The translations under genes and the position numbers were made by a program. DNA of 64,000 bases from Salinibacillus xinjiangensis (GTDB lineage: Bacteria > Bacillota > Bacilli > Bacillales > Alkalibacillaceae). The stretch is from NCBI RefSeq assembly GCF_009649735.1, contig NZ_WJNH01000003.1:62001-126000 (forward strand), given 5' to 3'. Every line of letters begins with the position of its first letter. Positions within the stretch are counted from its first letter, which is position 1. Below, one piece after another: positions 8,259-18,500 of the stretch. A model generated the notes under the pieces. It saw only the letters and a program-made list of their open reading frames with translations. It had not been told where the DNA came from and made no database searches.

Positions 8259-9734
8259 ATGAAGAAATTTCTTGTTTCTGGTTGTGTGTTAGTTATTTTA
8301 GGTATCGTCATCCTTTTACATATTAGTGAAAACAATCAGGTAGTCCAAGCAAATGATGATCGATTAGCTGAACAGTTCCATAAAATTCTAACAAATGAAC
8401 CTAGCCTAAAAGGAGCGATTGCAGGGATAAGTGTTCGGTCCGCATCAACGGGAGTAATTCTCTATCAGCATAATGGTGATGTACGACTTCGGCCAGCCTC
8501 TAATTTAAAGCTTTTTACTGCTGCTATAGCCTTATCGAAGTTAGGTAAGGAACACACATTTTCAACGGAATTGCTCACAGATGGTGCGATCAAAAATAAC
8601 ACGTTAAAAGGAAACATTTATATAAAAGGAAAAGGAGACCCTACGTTACGAAAAAGTGATGTGCAAAAGCTAGTATCAAAGCTAAAAGACAGGGGAGTAG
8701 AGAAGATTGAAGGGGATTTAGTAGCTGATGATACGTGGTTTGATGATATTCGTTACTCACAGGATTTGCCATGGAGTGACGAGCATACATATTATGGTGC
8801 TCAAGTATCGGCGTTAACGTTATCGCCGGATCAGGATTATGATGCAGGAACTGTACTTCTAAAGGTGAAGCCCGCAAATCAGGTAGGAGATAGGGCTCGG
8901 ATTTCGGTCACCCCAACTACAGATTATGTACAAATTGAAAACGAGTTAAATACTGTTTCTTCTGACTCAGAAAAGGATATTACCATTGATAGAGAACATG
9001 GGTCTAATCAAATAACAATCAAAGGAACAATCCCAGCAGGTGCACCTATCCAAAAGGAGTGGATTTCGGTATGGAATCCTACAGCTTATGCAGCAAATGT
9101 TTTTAAGCAAGTGCTAAAAGAAAATGGAGTAGATTTTGAGGGGAAGATTACATTTTCTAAGACGCCAAAAAAGTCAAAAAATCTCGCCACACATCAATCC
9201 ATTCCTTTAGCCCAGCTACTCATTCCTTTTATGAAGTTAAGTAATAATGGACATGCAGAGGTACTAGTTAAAGAACTTGGTAAAAGACAAAAAGGGGAGG
9301 GGAGTTGGGAAAAGGGTCTAGAAGTGATAGAGCAGGAGCTCAATAGCTTTGGTGTTAATCCGGAAACGCTCGTGTTAAGAGATGGTTCAGGCATTTCGCA
9401 TGTCGATTTGGTCCCAGCGAATGAAATTTCTCAGCTGTTATTTTTTGCTCAACGAGAGGATTGGTTTCCAGTCTTTGAAAAATCCTTGCCAGTTGCAGGA
9501 GTAGATGGAAAATTAGCGGGTGGAACTTTAAGATATCGAATGAATACTCCGCCACTCGTCGGAAACGTAAAAGCGAAAACAGGAACATTATCTACAGTAA
9601 GCTCTTTATCTGGTTATGTGGAGAGCATCAGCGGGGAAAAACTAATTTTTTCGATAATTCTAAATAATTTAGTGGATGAGGAAGATGGAAGAGTTATTGA
9701 GGATGAGATGGTGAGAATCCTAGGTAATTATTAG
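8259..9734 (+). CDS. dacC: D-alanyl-D-alanine carboxypeptidase/endopeptidase, PBP4 (S13) family
   Basis: Low-molecular-weight penicillin-binding protein that trims or cleaves peptidoglycan peptides outside the membrane. The 491-residue protein has an N-terminal signal/anchor (residues 1-24), SNLK as the SxxK nucleophile motif (Ser about 80), SNNGHAE as the SxN motif, and KTGTLSTVSS as the KTG motif. These are the three signatures of the S13 family with its large inserted domains. Its length equals B. subtilis DacC (PBP4a). AGAGGGG precedes ATG 8259. It appears monocistronic. The family is certain; dacC rather than another S13 paralogue is inferred. Confidence 0.9.
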   Translation: MKKFLVSGCVLVILGIVILLHISENNQVVQANDDRLAEQFHKILTNEPSLKGAIAGISVRSASTGVILYQHNGDVRLRPASNLKLFTAAIALSKLGKEHTFSTELLTDGAIKNNTLKGNIYIKGKGDPTLRKSDVQKLVSKLKDRGVEKIEGDLVADDTWFDDIRYSQDLPWSDEHTYYGAQVSALTLSPDQDYDAGTVLLKVKPANQVGDRARISVTPTTDYVQIENELNTVSSDSEKDITIDREHGSNQITIKGTIPAGAPIQKEWISVWNPTAYAANVFKQVLKENGVDFEGKITFSKTPKKSKNLATHQSIPLAQLLIPFMKLSNNGHAEVLVKELGKRQKGEGSWEKGLEVIEQELNSFGVNPETLVLRDGSGISHVDLVPANEISQLLFFAQREDWFPVFEKSLPVAGVDGKLAGGTLRYRMNTPPLVGNVKAKTGTLSTVSSLSGYVESISGEKLIFSIILNNLVDEEDGRVIEDEMVRILGNY

Positions 9735-9861
9735 AGAAATAAATGGTGATATTTCCTGGGCAAGCGCAAAGAATGACATTTTCTTAGGTGTACCGACAAC
9801 GCAATTCTCCTGATTGTACCATAAATCGCTATAATTTGGTGAAATTCGCGGTAATGTCGAT

Positions 9862-9890
9862 GAATATTCCCGCATATACAATCCATCCTA
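9862..9890 (+). promoter_or_regulatory. Candidate sigma-G promoter of csgA
   Basis: GAATA at 9862-9866 and CATCCTA at 9884-9890 are separated by 17 bases. They match the forespore sigma consensus (-35 GYATA-like, -10 CATnnTA) and lie about 40 bases before the csgA-like start. Known sigma-G control of csgA supports it. Confidence 0.5.
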
Positions 9891-9928
9891 ACGTTAGGAA
9901 CATTACTGAAGCTAGGGAGGTGTTGGAC

Positions 9929-10180
9929 ATGGATCAGTCACTTTCATATTTACATGAGGTGCTATCCAATTATACCGAAGAAATTGGGGCCATTCGTGAC
10001 ATTGATGAAAAAATCACTCAAAATGAATATACGTCCGAAAATCTTTTTTCTCGAGATTTAGATGAGGAAGAAAGCCGGATTTTGCGTGAGATTCTTTTGA
10101 AGGAAATGCACCATGCAAATGAATCAGGAGATCATGAACGGGGTTATCAGCTACACGAGGTTTATGAATTATTATATTAA
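9929..10180 (+). CDS. csgA: CsgA-like sporulation-specific acid-soluble protein
   Basis: The 83-residue acidic protein matches B. subtilis CsgA, a sigma-G-dependent small spore protein, in size and layout. It opens with a YLHEVLSNYTEE segment, has a central FSRDLDEEE followed by a Lys/His-rich helix, and closes with LHEVYELLY. An open frame extends upstream to 9788, but GGGAGGTG just before ATG 9929 fixes the start. Expression is expected in the forespore from the promoter at 9862. The molecular role of CsgA is unknown. Confidence 0.85.
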   Translation: MDQSLSYLHEVLSNYTEEIGAIRDIDEKITQNEYTSENLFSRDLDEEESRILREILLKEMHHANESGDHERGYQLHEVYELLY

Positions 10181-10189
10181 TGGAAGAAA

Positions 10190-10223
10190 GGCTATCCATC
10201 TAAAATAAGTGGATAGTCTTTTT
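10190..10223 (+). terminator. Terminator of csgA
   Basis: GCTATCCA / TGGATAG stem with an A/T-rich loop, followed by CTTTTT. Confidence 0.8.
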
Positions 10224-10304
10224 ACTTTAGGAGGATTTAATACATAATTGTAAAACATAAGGGGCAAAACAGGAATTAGAATTATAATTCGTGGAGGTTT
10301 TCTC

Positions 10305-11309
10305 ATGAAAGAGGATAAGAAAGTACAATTAACGTCATCGGAAATCGCCCCATTATGGAATCAATATTTAAATGACAGTGCTAGTGTTTGTATGTTGACA
10401 TATTACCTAGAAACCGCTGAAGATGATGAACTGAAAGAGCTTATTAAATTTGCTCTCGATTTGTCAAAAATTCATATTGATAAATTATCCTCTATATTTA
10501 AAGAAGAAAAGTTTGCGGTCCCACGGGGCTTTAGCCTAGAGAGAGATGTAGATGTTAATGCGCCTCGGTTATTTTCGGATACGTACATTTTGAATTATTT
10601 ACATCAGATGGCAAAAATTGGACTACTTATGTATAGTGGTGGCCTTTCTGGTTCTGCGCGAGCAGATATAACGGAGTACTATATAAAAGTCATAAATGAG
10701 ACTATGGAACTCTTCAAGAGATCAAAAGGGCTTCTATTATCAAAGGGTTTATTTGTTAGGTCGGCATCGTTGCCAAAAGTAGAGGAAGCGAATAATGTGG
10801 AAGGACAAGGTTTTATTTTTGATGTCCTTGGAGATAAGCGGCCTTTAATTGCGAGTGAGGCCACCAATCTGTACGCCAATATCCAGCGAAATGCTTTAGG
10901 CATTGCTACACATACTGGTTTTGGTCAGGTTGCAGAATCTCAGGAAGTTAAAAAGCATATTAAACGTGGGATTGAAATTGCTAAAAAGCATGTTAAAGTA
11001 TTTGCCGGAAAGCTTGAAGACGACGATTTACCTGTGCCTGCTACATGGACAGCTGAGGTGACGGATAGTACAACTTATACATTTTCCGATCGTATTATAA
11101 TGTACTTCACATCAGCGTTAACAGGTTTAAGTACGACCTATTATGGTACCGGTATAGCTCAAAGCCCAAGACTTGACCTTGGTGTTATGTACAATCGTTT
11201 ATCCTTGGAAGTACAGAAATATTCCGAGGATGGTGCAAATATTATGATCAGAAACAACTGGATGGAACAACCCCCTATGGTTGCGGATCGAAGTGAATTA
11301 AAAAAGTAA
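10305..11309 (+). CDS. DUF3231 family protein (ferritin-like, two repeats)
   Basis: The 334-residue soluble protein consists of two related helical halves (about 10-165 and 180-325). Each half contains a PLWNQYL/LYANIQ-type helix, a DDELKELI-type helix and a FSD(R/T)I segment near a YYG/YSG motif. This is the pattern of the Bacillus DUF3231 family, predicted to be ferritin-like and often found near spore genes. GGAGG precedes ATG 10305. The function is not established; it may relate to spores given the CsgA and SASP neighbours, but that is only context. Confidence 0.82.
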   Translation: MKEDKKVQLTSSEIAPLWNQYLNDSASVCMLTYYLETAEDDELKELIKFALDLSKIHIDKLSSIFKEEKFAVPRGFSLERDVDVNAPRLFSDTYILNYLHQMAKIGLLMYSGGLSGSARADITEYYIKVINETMELFKRSKGLLLSKGLFVRSASLPKVEEANNVEGQGFIFDVLGDKRPLIASEATNLYANIQRNALGIATHTGFGQVAESQEVKKHIKRGIEIAKKHVKVFAGKLEDDDLPVPATWTAEVTDSTTYTFSDRIIMYFTSALTGLSTTYYGTGIAQSPRLDLGVMYNRLSLEVQKYSEDGANIMIRNNWMEQPPMVADRSELKK

Positions 11310-11317
11310 AAGATACG

Positions 11318-11353
11318 GATAGGTGGAGGGAGTAATCTCATCCATCTATTTTT
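11318..11353 (+). terminator. Terminator of the DUF3231 gene
   Basis: GATAGGTGGA pairs with TCCATCTAT (one G-T pair) across a loop and is followed by TTTTT. Confidence 0.7.
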
Positions 11354-11360
11354 ATGTTCA

Positions 11361-12317
11361 TTAAGACAAACCGTAATAATTCTGAATAATATCAGTATAT
11401 AGCTTATTGATTTTGGATTTATCTGTACTTTTCGGCAATATCGTCTGTTCTTTGGCTTGTCTTAGTTTTTCAAAAAGGTCCTCAGCTATCGTAAAAATCT
11501 CATCCCAGCTATATTCCTGGTTACGAATACCCTTCAAAAAGGTTTGCTGTTTCTCTTGGTAAACGGTTAACCGACCTTCCTTTAATATCTCAGTGCCCAT
11601 CATCAACAAACGAAGCAGGTGCATGGCATGCTTATACAACTGCTCTGTCGGTTTTTTTGTTTGTCTGTCTTTTTTTGAATAGCTTTTTTGTGCATTGGTT
11701 AATTCAGTCGTAATTCCATTAAGTTCCGTCAAAGAGATCTGATTAAATTGGACAGACAGATTTGATTGAGGGTTACCCTTTGAATCCTTAGATATGTGCT
11801 GAACTTGTATCATTCCATCCTCTAAAGCTGGGTATCTTTCCTTCATTTCGCTAACCATTTGGTTAAGTTTGTATTCTAAATGCTCCAGCTGCTCATTTGG
11901 CGTCGCTTTCTGAAGTCCGTTTTTAATTCTCATAAGCTGATCCTTAGCATAGCCTCCAAAGGAATGATAACAGTTTTGAGAAAGAAAAAGCTCTCGATTT
12001 TCTCTGATCCATTTCCCATGCTTTGTTTGTTTCACGACGAAAGGTTGGGAAACAAATAGGGTCTCGAGTATTGTAGGATTTTGTGAGTTAAGTAAATTCA
12101 TCGCCTTTTTTAGAGAGTGGAATTCAATATCAGGGTTATGGAAGGTATCAGTTTCCCACTCTTTACCAAGTGTGAAGGCTCTTGTGGGAGGTAGAATGAC
12201 GAATGCCTTTTCATCTATGTCGGAATGCTCAACATTAAGTCCGTATGCGGTGGAACCAGTTATCACACGATAGATAGTGTTTTCTCGTAGTAGTTGAAGG
12301 AATTCTTGAGTAGACAT
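11361..12317 (-). CDS. Predicted nucleotidyltransferase, RlaP/DNA polymerase beta superfamily
   Basis: The 318-residue protein begins with a nucleotidyltransferase signature: GSTAYGLNVEHSDID at residues 21-35, with GS followed by metal-binding SDxD, and a third acidic residue in the DIEFHSLKK strand. The rest is helical. This fits the RlaP-type family (PF10127), some members of which accompany RNA-repair systems. No RNA ligase or Hen1-like partner is nearby, so it stands alone. The start ATG 12317 has a GGAGG-like site (complement of CCTCC at 12328). Confidence 0.78.
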   Translation of the reverse strand: MSTQEFLQLLRENTIYRVITGSTAYGLNVEHSDIDEKAFVILPPTRAFTLGKEWETDTFHNPDIEFHSLKKAMNLLNSQNPTILETLFVSQPFVVKQTKHGKWIRENRELFLSQNCYHSFGGYAKDQLMRIKNGLQKATPNEQLEHLEYKLNQMVSEMKERYPALEDGMIQVQHISKDSKGNPQSNLSVQFNQISLTELNGITTELTNAQKSYSKKDRQTKKPTEQLYKHAMHLLRLLMMGTEILKEGRLTVYQEKQQTFLKGIRNQEYSWDEIFTIAEDLFEKLRQAKEQTILPKSTDKSKINKLYTDIIQNYYGLS

Positions 12318-12553
12318 GGACGACCTCCTACTTCAGCTTTGCTGCACTTTTTCACAATTATAGCAGTTGTTCAATAAGTCGTTAAGTAAACAAAAATTCA
12401 AATATCAAAGGAATTGTTGCTTAGAAGGATTAAAGTGCTCTTGTAACAATTTCATTTTGTTTATTAGAATGTTCGTAAATATAAAAAACTATCTATTTGC
12501 GCGTTATGGTAATAAATAGGATAATGTAAGTAGATGTTGGAGGAGGGGATTTG

Positions 12554-15550
12554 ATGCAAGCCTTTGTCGAAGAGCTACAAAGAATATGCCAGGATCATCC
12601 AATTCAAGAAAAAATCCTGGTTGTGGACTCACATAGAATTGGAGATCAAATCAATCAGGCCTTTTTAGAGGCTGGTTATCAGGCCATGAACGTGAAAGTG
12701 AAGACTGTTAAGGACCTTGCGATGGACAGCCTATTACTCCAAGCAAAAAAGCCATTTAAAGAACTAGATCCAGTGATAGGAAATCATTTGCTTTACGGTT
12801 TATTAACGAAAATGCAGGAGCAAGGTGAATTAACCTATTTTAACGGGATTGAAATAACCCCTTCCTTTAGTCGGTCCATTTTTCAAATGATTACTGACTT
12901 ACGCTTAGCGGGGTATACAAGTCAAAAATTTAATCAAGAAGCATTTATTTCTATACAAAAAGCAAAGGATATTGAGCTCATCATGAAAGAATATGAACAG
13001 CTTTTAGATACGCATCGCTTAAAGGATGATGCGGCCCTTTATATGGAAGCTATTCACCACACCAAGAAAACGCCTCAAGCCATTTTTATTTTACAATCCA
13101 ATCTAAATTTAACGGAATTAGAATATCAACTCCTAGAAGAACTTCTACCAAGCCAGGTACATAAATTGCCTTTACCTAAGGTTTATGGGATACCTGCACC
13201 TGAACATGGCTCATTACGTTCGATTGCGTGGAGTGAGCCTACACCATTTAGTTATGTATATCAATTAGAGGATTTAACGGAAAAACCTAACCTATCGTTA
13301 TTTACAAGTAAAACAGAAGAGGTGGAGTTAAAACATATTTTCTCCACCTTAAAAAACAATCGGATTCCGTTCGATGAAAGTATTATTTTTTATGCTCAGC
13401 CAGACCCGTATATTACAACGGTTTATCAGCTATCAGAAAAGTATAATCTACCCGTTACGTATGGAGAAGGACTGCCCATATCGTTTAGTCGGCCTGGTCG
13501 TTTGGTCATTGGCCTATTGAAGTGGATGAAGGAGCAATATAGTGTCAAGGCCTTTAATGAGATTTTACATGAAGGGGTTCTTGATTTACCTGAAGGTGCT
13601 CCATCTAAAACGAGAATTACGAAGCTTTTACGGAAAGCAAATATTGGCTGGGATCCTAACCGCTATCGTGAACGGTTGGATCTAATGATTCAGGATTACC
13701 AAGCCAAAGTATCTCCGTCCATTAGCGACGAACAAAAGGAATACTATGAAAAACAGATTCAAGATATAACCTGGTTGAAGAGTTGGTTTACAAAGCTGTT
13801 TAAACGACTTCCAAACATTGAGGTCGAGCTTTCCTATAAAGAACTACTAAATGCTGTTTCGTATGTCACTAAGCATTATACTAGAACATTTTCAGCCATG
13901 GATGAGTCGGCAAAGGATGCCATGATTGAAAAAATAGAAACAATTTTACCATTCGCTAATGTAACATTGTCACTTTATGATGCTTTTGAAAAAGTGAAGG
14001 ACTTAATCCTTACGATACGAATTTACAAATCTAGACCAAAGCCAGGTCATATTCACTTAACCTCGTACAAGAATGGGTTATACAATAATCGGAAAAACGT
14101 TTTTATTGTGGGAGTTAATCATCATTCTTTCCCTGGGGCTCCAAGTGAGGATCCGCTGTTATTGGACGAGGAACGAGAAAAACTCAGTCATCACCTGCCT
14201 AGGCTACAAGACGCGGGAAAGGAAAACCTGTATAAGATGTTGCAGCTGCTTGCTCAAATAGAGGGAAATGTTTCGGTAAGCTTTAGTCGCTATAATGTAA
14301 ATGATAATCGGGCAGTCAGTCCATCTCATTTCTTTCTCCAATGCTATCGACTAGTCTCTGACAATCATGAAGCTGAATTTCAAGATATCAAATCTATGCC
14401 TGCTCCTTTGATTCCTGAAGAGCCATTGGAGGTCAAGGATTATTGGAGTGGAAGGCTAGAATTGGATGTGGAGCAAAAGGTTGAGGATAAGCTGCTACAT
14501 GAATATGAAAATATTGAGTCAGGGCTGTATGCTGAAGCTGCGCGAATAGAAGGTGTCTTTACGGCTTTTGATGGTCAGGTGAACATTGATGTTGACCGTT
14601 ATGACCCGAGGGTGAATAAGGACAGAACCATGACCGCAGGAAAACTCGAAGCCTTGGCTACATGTTCCTATGCTTATTTCCTAACAGAAATATTGCAGGT
14701 TAAGCCAATTGAGGAAATATCGTATGATCCATCTACTTGGTTAGCCCCGGCTACGCGAGGAACGTTACTGCACAAAATTTTTGAAACCTACTATCAGACG
14801 ATTAAGGAAAAAGAGGTTAAGCCTTCTTATGATCAACATGTGGATGGGCTGTTAGAGCTTGCTAATCAGCTTATCCAGGAGCAAAAGGACATTCAGCCAC
14901 CTCCTAGTGAGCGTGTTTTCCAGCGGGAGGTAGAGGATATTCTTCAGGCGTGTAAAATTTTCCTCAAGGAAGAGGAGGAATATGCCGAAGAATATGATTC
15001 GCTTTACTTTGAATATACCTTTGGCGTCAATGGTGAAGTCCCTGCAGTTGTGACGTTACCATCGAACGATACGATTCATGTTTCTGGAAAAATAGATCGT
15101 GTGGACCAATCGACCTCAGGGCATTACCACATTATTGACTATAAAACAGGTAGTACGTATAACTATCGTGATCAAGAGCGTTTTAAAGGCGGAAGACAAC
15201 TGCAGCATTTTATTTATGCACTAGCCATTGAACAGCAGTTGCAGCTGGAGGAAGGGTCAGTTTTAGAAAGCTCCTATTATTTTCCAACTGCTAAGGGACA
15301 GGGACAGAGATATGTACGGCAGCAGGATGAAACGCTCAGAACCAATGGACACGATATTCTAGAAAAGTTAATTGATGTGATTAAGCATGGACATTTTTCC
15401 ATGACGGATGACGAGAATGACTGTAAATTTTGTGAGCTAAAATCGATATGCCGACGAAATTTATATGATCAAGATATATTAAAGGCAAAGCAAATGGATC
15501 AAAGCAAAGAGGGTGTCTTGAAGCTTAAGGGGGTAAGGTCTTATGAGTAA
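12554..15550 (+). CDS. AddB-like Fe-S PD-(D/E)XK exonuclease subunit, divergent
   Basis: The 998-residue partner of the downstream helicase. The C-terminal third is a RecB/AddB-type nuclease: the first cluster Cys in LATCSYAYFL (about 703), GTLLHKIFE (about 733), the catalytic GKIDRVD and IIDYKTGS (about 861), QLQHFIYALA, and a closing DCKFCELKSIC (Cys-x2-Cys-x5-Cys, about 955) as in the 4Fe-4S cluster of AddB. The N-terminal region is related to the inactive helicase-like part of AddB, but no Walker A motif is visible and the protein is about 170 residues shorter than canonical AddB. GGAGGGG precedes ATG 12554. Its stop overlaps the next gene by 8 bases. Confidence 0.8.
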   Translation: MQAFVEELQRICQDHPIQEKILVVDSHRIGDQINQAFLEAGYQAMNVKVKTVKDLAMDSLLLQAKKPFKELDPVIGNHLLYGLLTKMQEQGELTYFNGIEITPSFSRSIFQMITDLRLAGYTSQKFNQEAFISIQKAKDIELIMKEYEQLLDTHRLKDDAALYMEAIHHTKKTPQAIFILQSNLNLTELEYQLLEELLPSQVHKLPLPKVYGIPAPEHGSLRSIAWSEPTPFSYVYQLEDLTEKPNLSLFTSKTEEVELKHIFSTLKNNRIPFDESIIFYAQPDPYITTVYQLSEKYNLPVTYGEGLPISFSRPGRLVIGLLKWMKEQYSVKAFNEILHEGVLDLPEGAPSKTRITKLLRKANIGWDPNRYRERLDLMIQDYQAKVSPSISDEQKEYYEKQIQDITWLKSWFTKLFKRLPNIEVELSYKELLNAVSYVTKHYTRTFSAMDESAKDAMIEKIETILPFANVTLSLYDAFEKVKDLILTIRIYKSRPKPGHIHLTSYKNGLYNNRKNVFIVGVNHHSFPGAPSEDPLLLDEEREKLSHHLPRLQDAGKENLYKMLQLLAQIEGNVSVSFSRYNVNDNRAVSPSHFFLQCYRLVSDNHEAEFQDIKSMPAPLIPEEPLEVKDYWSGRLELDVEQKVEDKLLHEYENIESGLYAEAARIEGVFTAFDGQVNIDVDRYDPRVNKDRTMTAGKLEALATCSYAYFLTEILQVKPIEEISYDPSTWLAPATRGTLLHKIFETYYQTIKEKEVKPSYDQHVDGLLELANQLIQEQKDIQPPPSERVFQREVEDILQACKIFLKEEEEYAEEYDSLYFEYTFGVNGEVPAVVTLPSNDTIHVSGKIDRVDQSTSGHYHIIDYKTGSTYNYRDQERFKGGRQLQHFIYALAIEQQLQLEEGSVLESSYYFPTAKGQGQRYVRQQDETLRTNGHDILEKLIDVIKHGHFSMTDDENDCKFCELKSICRRNLYDQDILKAKQMDQSKEGVLKLKGVRSYE

Positions 15551-18500
15551 AGAGATTGTGGATCAGGCGTCACGTAGTAAGATTACCAAGGATTTATCAA
15601 CGAATTTTCTCGTTGAGGCTGGAGCAGGTTCAGGGAAAACCACGAGCTTAGTTAGTCGTATGGTGAATCTAATCTACTCTGGGTTTTGTCAGATCAACGA
15701 AATTGTTGCGATCACGTTTACTCGTAAGGCGGCAGATGAATTAAAGCTAAGGTTCCAAGCAGAATTAGAGAGGGTTTGGAAGAAGGAAGAGGATCCAGAA
15801 ATTCAGGCTCGGCTTTCCCATGCCCTGCAAAATATCGACCAAAGCTTTCTTGGTACCGTACATTCCTTTTGTGCAAAGTTACTTCGGGAACGTCCCATTG
15901 AAGCCAAATTCGACTTAAGCTTCCAGGAGCTTGAAGAGGAGGATGACAACGATTTACTAAAGGAAGCTTGGCAGCAATATTTGCATGTGCTTCAGGAGGA
16001 CAGGCCCCAGGAACTTGAGCATTTACATGAATTAGGCTTAAAGGTTGATGATCTATATAGCTGTGTACGTACCATGAAGGAATACCCTGATGTGGAGTGG
16101 GTGACTGCTAACGTAGCTAAACCAGATTTAGATGAAGCATTACAATCATTAAAATCCCTTTTACAGGAAGCAAGAAGGGCACTCCCTAAACAGGAGCCTC
16201 CAAAAGGCTATGACAAATTACAGACTGCGATTCATCAAGGCTTACAACGAATAAGACATCTAGACGAATCTCAGGATAAAGAAATCATGGAGCTGTTTGA
16301 GTTATTTAATAAAAACTTAAAGCCTACCTTTAACCGTTGGGAAAATCGAGAGGATGCGGAATTTTATCATGACAAATTTTCAGGGCTAGTGGATGTGAAA
16401 ATTAAGCCCTTAATCCAAAATTGGAAGGAATTTTGTCATCCTGTGGTCATTTCATTCCTAAGAGGGGCTTTAAGAGAATACGAGCAACTTAAAAGTGAAC
16501 GTTCACTGCTTAACTTTCAGGATCTTTTGCTGAAAACAAGTGAACTATTGAAAGGTAATGCTGAGGTACGTCGTTATTTTCAACAGAAGTATCGCTCCTT
16601 ACTTGTGGATGAATTCCAGGATACTGACCCGATCCAAGCCGAGATTATGTTTTATTTAACAAGTGAGGACCATCATGAACAGGTATGGACAAAGTGTAAG
16701 CCAATACCAGGCTCCTTATTTGTTGTAGGAGACCCAAAACAGGCGATTTATCGATTCCGAAGAGCAGATATGGATACGTATAATCGAGTCAAAGAGCTCA
16801 TGATTGAGCATGGTGGAGAAGTACTTCAGCTAACTATGAATTTCCGAACTCTTGATGCAGTAACGGAAAAATTAAATACAGTATTTCAGGAGTTTCTACC
16901 AGAGGATGAAACGGTCTATCAAGCTGCGTATCGTCCTTTACATGCGTTTAAGGAGGACGATGGACAAGCCTTTTCAGGGATTAAACAATTAACGGTACCA
17001 TCTGAATATACTCGGAAAGACGATGTAATGGAAAAGGATGCGGAGAATATCGTCCAATCGATTAAACAATTGATGAAAGAAGGCCATGACGCTAAGGAAT
17101 TTATGGTTCTTACTCGCTATAATGATGGAATTGCTACCTATGCCCAAATGCTAGAGAACGAGGGGATCCCCGTTAGTGTGAGTGGTGAAATGGTGATTGG
17201 GGAAACCGTTGAATTTCGGGAGCTAGCCATATTATTGCAGACGTTTTTAGATCCTACAGATGAAGTAGCTCTCGTTGCCACACTTAGAGGAATGTTTTTT
17301 GGGGTTAGCGATGATGATCTTTATCAATGGAAGGAGTCGGGGGGGAGATTCTCTATCTACAGTCATCTTCCAGCTTCATTGCCGGACGAAATAAAAGCGA
17401 AATTTGAGCTCGCCTTAACGAAGCTACAAACCTATCAAAAGTGGATTCAGCAGTATCTTCCTACCACAGCCATTGAAAAAATGATTGAGGATGTAGGTTT
17501 TTACCCTTTATTACTAGCCAACAAGCATGGGAAGAGGGCTCATAAAAGCTTACTGCAAATCCTAGAGGCATTGAGAAATCAAGAGTCAAACGGGACGCCA
17601 ACCTATAAGGCAATTTGTGATTTATTTACGGAAATGGTGGAAGAAAAAACGGTAGTAGCTAATTTAGAGGAGGAGGCAGATGCAGTTCGGATCATGAATG
17701 TCCATAAGGCGAAGGGGCTTGAGGCACCAATTGTATATCTGGCCCACCCAATTAAACAGGTAAAGCCTGAGTCCTTTTTATCGAAGCATATTAAGCGAGA
17801 GGACTACGAATCAAAGGGCTATTTCTCCTTTTCTGTGAAAAAGGGTTTTCAATCTAAACCAATCGCTTTGCCTCTTCATTGGGAGGATTTTAAGCAGGAG
17901 GAGCTGCGTTATTTAACAGAGGAAGAGGTAAGGATTTTGTATGTGGCAGCAACAAGAGCGGAGAAGGCTTTAGTAATCAGCTCAAGTGCGAAAAACAATA
18001 ACAAGAATCCGTGGAAATCCCTATTAGGCGTGGAAGGGCTTGAAATGATTGAGTTAGAGGAGTCAGTTTCTGAGGAATCTGAACAGGTGACTAATCTAGT
18101 TACATTACAGGACTATCGCACACAAACAGGTGGTATGCTCGATTGGCTTGAGGATAGTAAACGCCCAACCTATGAATCGTGGAGTCCAACTGCCGATAAG
18201 GATTACGAGAACGTTTTAAATATTGCGCGCGAATCTGGCGGTGGAAAGGAATGGGGTACCATCATTCATGAGGTGATGGAAAGGGTAGTAAAGGGAGAAG
18301 ATGTTACCAATTTTGTGCGGAATATATTGGAGAAGTATAACGAGTCCTTAGAGCGTGAGTCCGAGGTCTGGTCTTACATTGAAACCTTTAAAAATGCAGA
18401 TGCTTGGAAGGAGATTCAGCAGGCAGAAGAAGTGTTAACAGAGGTACCTTTTAGATTTCGTGTTCAGAAGGGAGATAAATTATACGCTCAGATTGAAACG

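Noticed and set aside
12465-12480. LexA/DinR box before the AddB-like gene
   Set aside because: Only one half-site (GTTCG) is present; the other arm does not match CGAAC.
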